A stretch of DNA of 64,000 nucleotides from JAIBJN01 sp963699495 (GTDB taxonomy: Bacteria; Actinomycetota; Thermoleophilia; Gaiellales; Gaiellaceae), in contig CAVOUB010000005.1 in NCBI GenBank assembly GCA_963699495.1, forward strand, positions 186,001 through 250,000. Direction: 5' to 3'. This document shows, in pieces, positions 42,486 through 50,875 of the stretch. The position numbers and the translations under genes were made by a program. Below the pieces are notes generated by a model that worked only from the letters and a program-made list of their open reading frames with translations, was not told where the DNA came from and ran no database searches. Numbering within the stretch: the first letter of the stretch is position 1; every line of letters starts with the position of its first letter.

Positions 42486-42607
42486 GACGAACCCTCCATC
42501 AGGCCCCACCACAGGAAATGCGGCGCTACCGTGCGCCGCCGTGGGCGGCATTGTAGCCGCTCCGTCAAGCCTGAAACGTTCGCGGCAGGGCTACGATTCC
42601 CTGGCAG

Positions 42608-43666
42608 ATGAGCGTCGACATCCAGTCCTCCTGGCACATCGGCCCGGTCGAGATTCCGACCCGGATCGTGCTCGCGCCCATGGCGGGAGTGAGCGTGCAG
42701 GCCTTCCGGCGCCAGGGCCGGCGTTTCGGGGCCGGACTGGTCTGCTCCGAGATGGTCAGCTGCGCGGGGCTCAGCCACGGGAACGAGCGCACGCTCGGCT
42801 ACCTCCGAATCGGCCGGGACGAGACCCCGCTCGCCGTGCAGATCTTCGGCTCGGAGCCCGGGGTCATGGCCGAAGCCGCGCGCATGGTCGAGGACGCGGG
42901 CGCCGACCTCGTCGACATCAACTTCGGCTGCCCGGTGCGCAAGGTGACGAAGACCGGCGCCGGCGCGACGCTCCTGGAGGAGCCCGACCGTGCCTGCCGG
43001 ATCGTCGGGGCGGTGGCCGAGGCGGTCTCGGTACCGGTGACGGTGAAGATGCGCCGAGGGCTCACGGACGGCTCGCGCGCCGCGCTCGACGTCGGGCCGC
43101 GTCTCGTCGAGGCAGGAGCGGCCGCGCTGACCCTCCATCCGCGCTCGGCCCGGCAGATGTATACCGGCACCGCCGACCACACGCTGACGACGGCGCTGGT
43201 CGAGCTGGTCGACGTGCCGGTGATCGCGTCGGGTGACGTCACCTCCCGTTCCCGGGCGCAGGAGCTCCTCGACGGGACCGGCTGCGCCGCGGTGATGGTC
43301 GGCCGCGTCGCTCAAGGGAACCCGTGGGCCGTCGGGGAGATCGCCGGCACAGGCGACGGCGACCCGCCGCGCGAGGAGGTCGTCGCCGAGCTCGTCCTCT
43401 TCATGCGCGCGACGGCGCAGGAGCTGGGCACCGAGCGGGCGACAGGGTTCCTGAAGAAGTTCTACGGCTGGTACCTCGGTAGCGGCCGCTTCCCGAAGCC
43501 GTTCAAGCAGGAGCTGGTACAGCTGGCGACGCTCGCCGAGGTGGAGGAGCGCCTACTCGCGGCCGCCCCGGGCGCGCCCGAGGTCCTCGCGCGCCTCGAG
43601 GGCGGGCTGCCCGCAGAGGACGACGTCCTCCTCGACCTGCCGATCTCCATCTACGGCGGCGGCTAG
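42608..43666 (+). CDS. tRNA-dihydrouridine synthase (DusB-like)
   Basis: A 352-residue FMN-dependent enzyme. LAPMAGVSVQAFRR starts the TIM barrel; catalytic Cys108 is in DINFGCPVRKVTKTGAGA; PVTVKMRRG and VASGDVTSRSRAQELL-like segments bind FMN; MVGRVAQGNPW is the family end motif. It reduces uridine in tRNA D-loops. The specific position cannot be read; DusB-like is the best match. Confidence 0.92.
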   Translation: MSVDIQSSWHIGPVEIPTRIVLAPMAGVSVQAFRRQGRRFGAGLVCSEMVSCAGLSHGNERTLGYLRIGRDETPLAVQIFGSEPGVMAEAARMVEDAGADLVDINFGCPVRKVTKTGAGATLLEEPDRACRIVGAVAEAVSVPVTVKMRRGLTDGSRAALDVGPRLVEAGAAALTLHPRSARQMYTGTADHTLTTALVELVDVPVIASGDVTSRSRAQELLDGTGCAAVMVGRVAQGNPWAVGEIAGTGDGDPPREEVVAELVLFMRATAQELGTERATGFLKKFYGWYLGSGRFPKPFKQELVQLATLAEVEERLLAAAPGAPEVLARLEGGLPAEDDVLLDLPISIYGGG

Positions 43667-43696
43667 TGGCGGTCGTCACGCCGCTATAACTCCTCT

Positions 43697-46600
43697 ATGG
43701 CGGTTGCGACTGGAGAGCGACGGATCGTCTCCGCGCTCGTGGCCGACGTCGTCGGCTCGACCGAGATCGCGGCGAAGCTCGGTCCCGAGCGGTCCAAGTT
43801 CCTGATCGACGAGGTCATGCGGATCATGACCGAGCAGGTCCGGCGCTTCGACGGCACCGTGGCGCAGCTCGTGGGCGACGAGATGCTCGCCCTCTTCGGC
43901 GTCCCGGTCTCGCACGAGGACGACGCCGAGCGCGCCCTGCGAGCGGCGCTCGCCATCCAGCGGGCGCTGGCCCAGTACGCGCAGGAGGTCGAGGCCGCCT
44001 ACGGCGTCAAGCTCGCAGTCCGCATCGGCGTGAACACCGGCCCCGTCGTCGTCGGCCTCCAGGGCGACGGCGACGACGGCTACGACCCGTTCAACGCCCT
44101 CGGGGACACCGTGAACGTCGCCGCCCGCCTGCAGGAGATCGCCGGCCAGGGAGGCGTCGTCATCGGCCCGACGACCAAACGGCAGGTCGAAGCCGGCTTC
44201 GAGCTGGAAGAGATGGGCTCGCAGGACCTCAAGGGGGTCGATCTGCCGCTCGAGACCTATCGCGTCACCCGCGTGCTCGAGTCGGAGCCCGCTCCCCCCA
44301 GCCTCCCGCTCGTGGGCCGCGACTTCGAGCTCACGGTGCTGGAGCGCACGATGGACGCGCTCGTCGAGGGCCGCGGCGCGATCGTCTCGATCATGGGAGA
44401 GCCGGGCATCGGCAAGACTCGGCTCGTCTGGGAGGTGCGCGACCGCTACCGCGACCGCGCCCGCTTCATCGAGGCGCGCGGCGTCTCCTACGCCCAGACC
44501 TTCCCGTACTGGCCGATCCGCGACCTGCTGCGGGAATGGCTCGGCGTCGGCGCGAGCACACCGGAGGCGCGCGTCCGGCTGGAGCTGAAGGCGGAGCTGG
44601 CGCACCTGCTCGGCAAGGAGGAGTCGGACGACGCCTATCCGTTCCTGGCGAACCTGGTCGGCGTGACGCTCGAGCCGGAGGCCCAGGCCGCCATCCGCGA
44701 GCTCAACCGCGAGAGCATCCAGTCGCGGACCTTCGAGGTCTTCTACGAGCTCGTCTGCAAACTGGCCGAGGAGGAGCCGCTCTGCCTCGTCTTCGAGGAT
44801 CTCCACTGGGCCGACGAGTCGACCCTGGAGCTGATCGAGACGCTGCTCGGCATCACCGACGAGACCGCGGTCGCCCTCTTCTTCCTCTACCGCCCCGAGC
44901 GCGAGCACGGCTCCTGGCGGCTCGGCGAACGGGCGCGGCAGCACTATCCGCACCGGTACCGCGAGATCGAGGTGCGCCCGCTCCCGGCCGACTCGTCGCG
45001 CGTCCTTATCTCCCTCGCCGCCGAGGGCGAGCTGCCCGAGTCGGTGGCCGACCTGCTCGCGGAGCGCTCCGGCGGGAATCCGTTCTTCCTCGAAGAGGCC
45101 TTCCGCGACCTGATCGAGCGCGGCGCGCTCAGGCGCCGGAACGGCGGCTGGGAGCTCGCCGTGGGCGTGGACGAGCTGGCGATCCCGGCTGCTGTGCAGG
45201 GCACGCTGCAGGCACGACTGGACCGCCTCGACCCCCAGACTCGCGAGGTTCTCTCCCTCGCCGCCGTGATCGGGCGGACGTTCGGGCTGCCCCTGCTCGA
45301 GCGGCTCGTTCCGCGCGACGAGCTGCAGCAGGCGCTCACCGAGCTCATGCGGCTCGACCTGATCGTCGAGAAGCGCCGTCGTCCGAACCCGGAGTACCGC
45401 TTCCGCCACGGCCTCGTGCAGGAGGTCGCCTACGCGAGCCTGGTCGACTCGAAGCGCCGCAAGCTCCACAAGCGCGTCGGCGAGGCGCTCGAGGAGATCT
45501 ACAGGGAGTCGCCGGAGGAGGCCTACGGGCTCCTGGCGCGTCACTTCACCGAGGCGGACGAGCCGGAGAAGGCCGTCGAGTACCTGCTCAAGGCCGGCGA
45601 TGCCGCCCGGGCCGTCTACGCCGACAAGGAGGCGCTCGAGCACTACGACATGGCGCGCTCCTTCCTGGCGCGCATCGGCGACGAGCGCCGCGCGCGCGAC
45701 ACCCTCTTCAAGATGGCCCTCGCCTACCACCTGGCGTTCGACTTCGAGAAGGCCGAGGAGATGTACGACGAGGCGTTCAGCTGTCGCGTCGGGGAGGATC
45801 CACGGCTCCCGACCACCGAGCGGCTCGAAACCGCCTCAGGGCGCCCGAGCGAGCTCGCGCCCGGCGAGGTCTACTCCACGGAGGCCGGCTACTTCGCAGA
45901 GCTCCTCTTCCGCGGCCTGCTCATGGTCGACTCGGAGCTGAACGTCGTGCCCGCGATGGCCGACAACTTCCGCGTCTCCTCGGACGGACTCACTTACCTC
46001 TTCCGCATCAAGGAGGACGCGCGCTGGAGCGACGGTGAGCCGGTGACGGCGGAGGACTACGCCTACGCCTGGCGCCGCATGCGCGAGCTGAAGACGCGGA
46101 CGGCGTTCCTGATGGAGGACGTGGAAGCCGCCGAAGCGCTCGACGACCGCACCCTCGAGGTCCGTCTCCGCGAGCCCCGCAGCTACTTCCCGTACGTCCT
46201 CTGCTCGGCGTGGGCTTTCCCGTGGCCGCGGCACCGCTGCGAGGCGCTCGGAGACGACTGGGCGAAGCCCGAGCACCTCGTCGGCAACGGGCCCTTCGTG
46301 CTGGACGAGATGGACGATGACCACGCCCTTCTGCATGCGAACCCGCACTGGACGGGCGCGCGCGGGAACGTGCAGGAGATCCACTTCTCCTTCTACACCA
46401 AGGGCTCGAGGATGGTCGAGGAGTGGCAGAAGGGCCGCTTCGACCTCCTCCACGCCTACGACCCGGTCCCGGCAGACGAGCCGCTGACGCTCAGCGACGT
46501 CGTCCCGGAGCTCAGCCTCCAGTACGTCGGCTTCTGCGCCGACCGGCCGCCGTTCTCGAACGAGCTCGTGCGCCGGGCCTTCTCGCATGCGGTCGACCGC

Positions 46601-47284
46601 GAGCTCCTCGTCTCGCACTACCCACGCGCGGGTCTCTACCGTGCGGCCAGCCGTGGCGGCGCGATCCCCCCCGCCATGCCGGCGCACTCGCACCGCGTCG
46701 GGCTCGAGTACGACCTCGAGAAGGCGCGGCAGCTCCTGGACGAGGCCGGCTATCCCGGCGGGAAGGGCCTGCCGGAGATCGAGATGGTCGTCCCGCGCTG
46801 GCTGCAGCCGCTGGACGCGATCGTCGAGCTCTGGAAGCCGATCGGCGCGCGGGTCAAGGTCGCCCCGAGGAAAGATCACGTCGACTGGGACGTCCTCGGA
46901 GACGCGCACATGTGGTGGTCGGGGTGGACGGCCGACTACCCCGATCCGGACGGCTTCTTCCGCGGCCTCCTCCTCCTCGGACAGTGGCCGTTCTACCGGG
47001 ACGACGACATCCTCGAGCTCCTCGAGCACGGCCGCTCGCTGCGCGACCAGGGCGAGCGCATGCGGGTCTACCACGACGTCGACCACCGCTGGGTCGGCGA
47101 GCACGCCGCGATTCTCCCGATCGCCTATCCGCGCTCCATCCTCCTGCGCCGCCCCTGGGTCGAGGGCCTGTGGGCGAGCCCGCTCTCGCGGGCGCACCTG
47201 GACGCCGTGGTCGTCGGTGAGCGAACGGCTGCGGCTGCCGAGCCGGAACCCGCGTCGGCCGTTCCGGTCCCGGACGAGGCGTAG
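43697..47284 (+). CDS. Class III cyclase - AAA ATPase - TPR - solute-binding fusion
   Basis: A 1195-residue multidomain protein. Residues 10-190: class III nucleotidyl cyclase (D17 and D61 metal sites, GDTVNVAARL with N140/R144). Residues 203-600: AAA_16-type ATPase (Walker A GEPGIGKT at 234-241, Walker B LCLVFEDLHWADE). About 610-700: TPR-like helices. About 720-1170: extracytoplasmic-type SBP_bac_5 peptide/nickel-binding domain, here without a signal peptide, so cytoplasmic. It ends in a Pro/Ala tail. Likely a sensor coupling a bound ligand and ATPase state to cyclase output. The adenine-specifying position before N140 is Asn, so cAMP versus cGMP is uncertain. Confidence 0.9.
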   Translation: MAVATGERRIVSALVADVVGSTEIAAKLGPERSKFLIDEVMRIMTEQVRRFDGTVAQLVGDEMLALFGVPVSHEDDAERALRAALAIQRALAQYAQEVEAAYGVKLAVRIGVNTGPVVVGLQGDGDDGYDPFNALGDTVNVAARLQEIAGQGGVVIGPTTKRQVEAGFELEEMGSQDLKGVDLPLETYRVTRVLESEPAPPSLPLVGRDFELTVLERTMDALVEGRGAIVSIMGEPGIGKTRLVWEVRDRYRDRARFIEARGVSYAQTFPYWPIRDLLREWLGVGASTPEARVRLELKAELAHLLGKEESDDAYPFLANLVGVTLEPEAQAAIRELNRESIQSRTFEVFYELVCKLAEEEPLCLVFEDLHWADESTLELIETLLGITDETAVALFFLYRPEREHGSWRLGERARQHYPHRYREIEVRPLPADSSRVLISLAAEGELPESVADLLAERSGGNPFFLEEAFRDLIERGALRRRNGGWELAVGVDELAIPAAVQGTLQARLDRLDPQTREVLSLAAVIGRTFGLPLLERLVPRDELQQALTELMRLDLIVEKRRRPNPEYRFRHGLVQEVAYASLVDSKRRKLHKRVGEALEEIYRESPEEAYGLLARHFTEADEPEKAVEYLLKAGDAARAVYADKEALEHYDMARSFLARIGDERRARDTLFKMALAYHLAFDFEKAEEMYDEAFSCRVGEDPRLPTTERLETASGRPSELAPGEVYSTEAGYFAELLFRGLLMVDSELNVVPAMADNFRVSSDGLTYLFRIKEDARWSDGEPVTAEDYAYAWRRMRELKTRTAFLMEDVEAAEALDDRTLEVRLREPRSYFPYVLCSAWAFPWPRHRCEALGDDWAKPEHLVGNGPFVLDEMDDDHALLHANPHWTGARGNVQEIHFSFYTKGSRMVEEWQKGRFDLLHAYDPVPADEPLTLSDVVPELSLQYVGFCADRPPFSNELVRRAFSHAVDRELLVSHYPRAGLYRAASRGGAIPPAMPAHSHRVGLEYDLEKARQLLDEAGYPGGKGLPEIEMVVPRWLQPLDAIVELWKPIGARVKVAPRKDHVDWDVLGDAHMWWSGWTADYPDPDGFFRGLLLLGQWPFYRDDDILELLEHGRSLRDQGERMRVYHDVDHRWVGEHAAILPIAYPRSILLRRPWVEGLWASPLSRAHLDAVVVGERTAAAAEPEPASAVPVPDEA

Positions 47285-47338
47285 GCCCTCGAGGGTCCTG
47301 ACGCCAAGCTTCGTTCACGCGGGTCCTGTCTATCTCCC

Positions 47339-47373
47339 TTGACACCTTCCAAGACTGTCTACTACGATAGACA
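47339..47373 (+). promoter_or_regulatory. Canonical promoter with overlapping dyad
   Basis: TTGACA (47339-47344), an 18-bp spacer and TACGAT (47363-47368) place the start site at about 47375, directly on the ATG at 47376: a probable leaderless mRNA. The dyad TGTCTA-N6-TAGACA (47356-47373) covers the -10; a further TGTCTA half-site lies at 47327. The HTH in the gene product may bind here. Confidence 0.8.
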
Positions 47374-47375
47374 CC

Positions 47376-48056
47376 ATGGCACCGCTGGATCCGGCCATCC
47401 TCGGCGAGGCCCGTGACTCGCGCGAACGCCTGCTCGAGGCCCAGCACGCGCTGGAGCGGGCACGCGCCGACTACGGCCACGCGATCCGGCGCCTCCATGC
47501 CGAGGGCGGCTCGCTGCGTGAGATCGCGGAGAGCCTCGGCCTCAGCCATCAGCGCGTGCACCAGATCGTCGAGGACGACGAGGGCGGGACGGCACGCAGA
47601 AGCCCGCGGCGACGCTTCGACTGGCCGTTCACCCGCTTCACGCGCCGCGCGCGGCAGGTGATCGTCCTAGCGCAGGAGGAGGCCGCGACACTCGAGCACC
47701 CGGGCGTCGGATCGGAGCACCTGCTCCTCGGCTTGGCCCGGGCGGAGGACGAGTCGACGGCCCCCGTGCTCGCCGAGTCCGGCCTGACCCAGAGCGCGAT
47801 CCGCGAGCGCGTGGCGGCGCTCGAGCCGGCCGGCGCCCTGCGCCGGCGGCGCGGCTTCACACGCGCCGCGAAGCGCGTCCTCGAGGGAAGCGTCCACGAG
47901 GCGCACGCGCTCGGCGACCGCTACATCGGCGCCGACCACATCCTCCTCGGCCTCCTCTCCGACGAGCGCGCGGGCGCCGTCGCGATCGTCCGCGAGCTGG
48001 GTGTCGACCCTGAGGCGCTCCGCGCCGCCGTGCGCACGCGCCGCGCGCAGCCGTAG
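47376..48056 (+). CDS. HTH-Clp_N fusion protein
   Basis: A 226-residue protein. Residues 35-70 hold a HTH (LREIAESLGLSHQRVHQIVED), like the sigma-region-4 or YlxM-type HTH. Residues 85-220 are a double Clp_N domain (FTRRARQVIVLAQEEAATLEHPGVGSEHLLLGLA and ALGDRYIGADHILLGLL). No AAA domain follows. It may bind DNA and couple to stress-type ligands; function is unknown. It is the third Clp_N protein in this window. It is preceded by a leaderless promoter. Confidence 0.82.
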   Translation: MAPLDPAILGEARDSRERLLEAQHALERARADYGHAIRRLHAEGGSLREIAESLGLSHQRVHQIVEDDEGGTARRSPRRRFDWPFTRFTRRARQVIVLAQEEAATLEHPGVGSEHLLLGLARAEDESTAPVLAESGLTQSAIRERVAALEPAGALRRRRGFTRAAKRVLEGSVHEAHALGDRYIGADHILLGLLSDERAGAVAIVRELGVDPEALRAAVRTRRAQP

Positions 48057-48066
48057 CGGGAGATCA

Positions 48067-48831
48067 TTAGGCGTTGCGGTCCCAGACGAGGCGTAGGCCC
48101 TCCAGCGTCAAAAACGGGTCTACCCTCTCGATCGTCTCGGCGTGCGGCGCGATCAGCTCCGCGAGGCCGCCGGTGGCGATCACGGGCGCCGTGTCGCCGA
48201 CTTCGCCGCGGATACGCCTGACGATCCCGTCCACCTGGCCGGCGAACCCGTAGACCATCCCCGACTGGAGGCCGGCGACCGTCGTCTTCCCGATCACGGA
48301 CGGGGGCGGCGAGAAGTCCACCTGGACGAGCCGGGCGGCCCGGGCGAAGAGGGCCTCCATGGAGACCTCGATCCCCGGCGCGAGCACGCCGCCGACGTAC
48401 TCCCCCGCCGCGGAGACGATGTCGAAGTTCGTGGACGTCCCGAAGTCGACGACGATGCAGGGCGAGCCGTAGCGCTCGCGCGCCGCGACGGCGTTGGCGA
48501 TCCGGTCGGGGCCGACCTCGCGCGGATCGTCGTAAACGATCGGGATCCCGCTCTTCGTCCCCGGCCCGAGCACGAGCAGCGGCGCCTCCGCGTAGTCGCG
48601 CGCGAACTCCTCGTACGCGCGGACAAGGGGCGGGACGGTCGAGGAGAGGCAGACGCCGGCGATGTCCTCGAAGCCGAGATCGCGCAGCTCGAGCAGCCGG
48701 CCGACGAGGACGCCGAGCTCGTCGCCCGTCCTCTCGGCCTCGGTGGCAACGCGCCAGTGCTCCGCGAGACGGTCACCGTCGTAGAGCCCGAGGACCGTCT
48801 GCGTGTTGCCGACGTCGACGGCCAGCAGCAT
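48067..48831 (-). CDS. coaX: Type III pantothenate kinase
   Basis: A 254-residue CoaX: the P-loop-like start MLLAVDVGNTQTVLGLY, GPDRIANAVAARERYG, and VVDFGTSTNFDIV. It phosphorylates pantothenate in CoA synthesis; type III enzymes are not feedback-inhibited by CoA. It is the last gene of the folate block, in the usual place (folP-folB-folK-...-coaX). The start is 9 bp from the DUF2469 stop. Confidence 0.95.
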   Translation of the reverse strand: MLLAVDVGNTQTVLGLYDGDRLAEHWRVATEAERTGDELGVLVGRLLELRDLGFEDIAGVCLSSTVPPLVRAYEEFARDYAEAPLLVLGPGTKSGIPIVYDDPREVGPDRIANAVAARERYGSPCIVVDFGTSTNFDIVSAAGEYVGGVLAPGIEVSMEALFARAARLVQVDFSPPPSVIGKTTVAGLQSGMVYGFAGQVDGIVRRIRGEVGDTAPVIATGGLAELIAPHAETIERVDPFLTLEGLRLVWDRNA

Positions 48832-48840
48832 TGGTCGTGA

Positions 48841-49218
48841 CTAGGGAACTTCGTCTTCGCCGCCGAGGGTCTCGCCGAGCTTCTCCGCGAGCGCCTCGGG
48901 GGTGAGCGCGGGGCCGTCGCCCTCGCCGCGCAGCTCCTCGATCGTCACGTCGCTGGACGTGTAGACCTCGGCGCGCGGGATGATTCGCGTCGGTCGGTTC
49001 TTGTCCCAGACCCACACGTCCTCCATGGTCAGGTGGAAGAACGGGTAGGACGTCTGCGGCAGGACCTTGAGCTCGTGCCGGTTGCAGAGGTAGGTCGAGT
49101 CCTGCGTGACGATGCAGTAGCGGAAGAGGCCGAAGACGGCCGAGTATTCCTTCTTCAGTCGAAGCTCGAGCTCTGCCTCGTACTCGTCGAGCTCGTCGAG
49201 GTGGGACATGCGTTTCAT
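48841..49218 (-). CDS. DUF2469-like protein
   Basis: A 125-residue acidic protein with YEAELELRLKKEYSAVFGLF at the start and DVWVWDKNRPTRIIPRAEVY, matching the DUF2469 pattern known from Actinomycetota (usually found near ribonuclease HII). Start ATG 49218 overlaps the folK stop (ATGA); ATG 49209 is an alternative. No function is established. The last about 25 residues are an acidic tail. Confidence 0.75.
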   Translation of the reverse strand: MKRMSHLDELDEYEAELELRLKKEYSAVFGLFRYCIVTQDSTYLCNRHELKVLPQTSYPFFHLTMEDVWVWDKNRPTRIIPRAEVYTSSDVTIEELRGEGDGPALTPEALAEKLGETLGGEDEVP

Positions 49219-49676
49219 TGTAACTGCGAGCCGAGCAGGTCCCCCACGCCGCGCCCGTCCGGGAGCGAAAGCTCGGGATCCAGCTCGTGGAGCGGTTCCA
49301 GGGCGAAGCGCCGCTCGGCCAGGCGCGGGTGCGGAACGGTGACGCCCGGGTCGTCCACGACCTCGTCGCCGTAGAGGAGCAGGTCGAGGTCGATGACGCG
49401 CGGGCCGAAGCGCGGACCGTCGCCCCGGACGCGCCCCAGCTCCCGCTCGACGGAGAGCAATCGTTCGAGGAGCTCGCGGGGCGAAAGCTCGGTCTCCAGG
49501 GCTACGGCGCCGTTCAGGAAGGCCGGCTGGTCGACGTAGCCGACAGGCTCGGTCTCGCGGAGCGTCGACACGGCGACGACCTCGATCCCCGGCTCGGCGG
49601 AGAGGAGGTCGAGGGCGCGGCGGATCGTCTCCTCGCGGTCGCCGAGGTTGGCCCCCAGCCCGACGTAGGCCCTCAC
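49215..49676 (-). CDS. folK: 2-amino-4-hydroxy-6-hydroxymethyldihydropteridine pyrophosphokinase
   Basis: A 153-residue HPPK with the conserved start AYVGLGANLGDREETIRRA, ETEPVGYVDQPAFLNGAVALET and RFGPRVIDLDLLLYGDEVV. It pyrophosphorylates the pterin for folate synthesis. GTG 49676 overlaps the folB stop. It sits between folB and a DUF2469 gene. Confidence 0.96.
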   Translation of the reverse strand: MRAYVGLGANLGDREETIRRALDLLSAEPGIEVVAVSTLRETEPVGYVDQPAFLNGAVALETELSPRELLERLLSVERELGRVRGDGPRFGPRVIDLDLLLYGDEVVDDPGVTVPHPRLAERRFALEPLHELDPELSLPDGRGVGDLLGSQLQ

Positions 49677-50035
49677 CGGCTGGTGCGCTCGACGGTCGCG
49701 GCCGTGTACTCGACCGGCGCCTCGAGCTCGACCTCGGGCTTCCGCACTCGCACGCGGACGCGCGAGACCGGAAAGTGTTCGAGCAGGTCGTCGGCGATCG
49801 CCGCCGCGAGCGCCTCGATCAGGTTGAAGCGCTGCCCGTCGCTGAGGGCACGGATGCGGCCGACGACCGCCGTGTAGTCGACGGTGTCGCCGAGCTGGTC
49901 GGTGCGCGCACCCGCGTCGTGCGCGATGAGCGTCACATCGAAGACGAAGCGCTGGCCGTCGCGCCGCTCCTTCTCGAGGGCGCCGTGGTAGCCGCGGAGC
50001 TCGAGCCCCTGCACCTCGATCGCAACCTCGCTCAC
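49673..50035 (-). CDS. folB: Dihydroneopterin aldolase
   Basis: A 120-residue folate enzyme: ELRGYHGALEKERRDGQRF near the start, then GDTVDYTAVVGRI and FNLIEALAAAIADDLL. It forms the aldolase tunnelling-fold ring. GTG 50035 overlaps the folP stop (GTGA), so folP, folB and folK are translationally coupled in order. Confidence 0.95.
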   Translation of the reverse strand: MSEVAIEVQGLELRGYHGALEKERRDGQRFVFDVTLIAHDAGARTDQLGDTVDYTAVVGRIRALSDGQRFNLIEALAAAIADDLLEHFPVSRVRVRVRKPEVELEAPVEYTAATVERTSR

Positions 50036-50850
50036 GCTTGCACCACCGCACGGGCCGCCGTCAGCGCCTCCACGTGCTGGCGGACGTCGTGGACGCGGAA
50101 GAGGGATGCGCCGCGCGCGAACGTGAGGACGGCCACGGCCACCCCTGCGGAGACGGGGCCGGTGATCGCATCGGCGTCGCCGAGGAGCCTTCCGAGGAAG
50201 CGCTTGCGGGAGGCGCCGACGAGCACCGGGCGGCCGAGCGCCACGAGCTCGTCGATCCGGGCGATCAGCTCGATGTTGTGCTCGACGGTCTTCCCGAAGC
50301 CGATGCCCGGGTCGAGGCAGATGTGCTCCTCCGGGATCCCGGACTCGACGGCGAACGCGAGGCGCTCCTCCAGGAACGCCTTCACCTCCGAGACGACGTC
50401 GTCGTAGCGCGGGTCGTCCTGCATCGTCCTGGGCTCGCCGAGCATGTGCATCAGGCAGAGGTAGGCACCCGCGCCGGCGACGACTCCCGCCAGGTCCGGG
50501 TCGCCGCGGAGGGCGGTGACGTCGTTGACCATCACCGCGCCGAGCTCCAGCGCCCGCCTGGCCACCTCGGCCTTCGACGTGTCGACGGACACCGCGAAGC
50601 CCTCGAGGTGCTCCAGCACGGGCTCGATCCGCTGCAGCTCCACCTCGGCCGAAACTCCCTCGGAACCGGGGCGGGTGGACTCGCCGCCGAGGTCGACCAG
50701 GGCGGCTCCCTCCTCGAGGTACCCCAACGCCAGCGCGATCGCCGCCTCCGGCCGCAGGTAGTGACCGCCGTCCGAGAACGAGTCGGGCGTCACGTTCACC
50801 ACCCCGACCACTGCCGGCCGGGGAAAGGCCTGCTCCAGCGGGGGTCCCAC
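50032..50850 (-). CDS. folP: Dihydropteroate synthase
   Basis: A 272-residue TIM-barrel enzyme: VGVVNVTPDSFSDGG at the start, DLGGESTRPG, VSVDTSKAEVARRALELG, and a C-terminal HDVRQHVEAL. It joins pterin and pABA, and is the sulfonamide target. GTG 50850 gives a normal N-terminus and leaves only 25 bp to the divergent CpsB-like gene. folE, often beside it, is not found in this window. Confidence 0.95.
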   Translation of the reverse strand: MGPPLEQAFPRPAVVGVVNVTPDSFSDGGHYLRPEAAIALALGYLEEGAALVDLGGESTRPGSEGVSAEVELQRIEPVLEHLEGFAVSVDTSKAEVARRALELGAVMVNDVTALRGDPDLAGVVAGAGAYLCLMHMLGEPRTMQDDPRYDDVVSEVKAFLEERLAFAVESGIPEEHICLDPGIGFGKTVEHNIELIARIDELVALGRPVLVGASRKRFLGRLLGDADAITGPVSAGVAVAVLTFARGASLFRVHDVRQHVEALTAARAVVQA

Positions 50851-50875
50851 GAGGCAACCGTATCCTACGGACGGC

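Noticed and set aside
40158..42611. Plus-strand frame opposite lysS, Clp_N and greA
   Set aside because: It mirrors conserved minus-strand genes; no homologous domain is visible.
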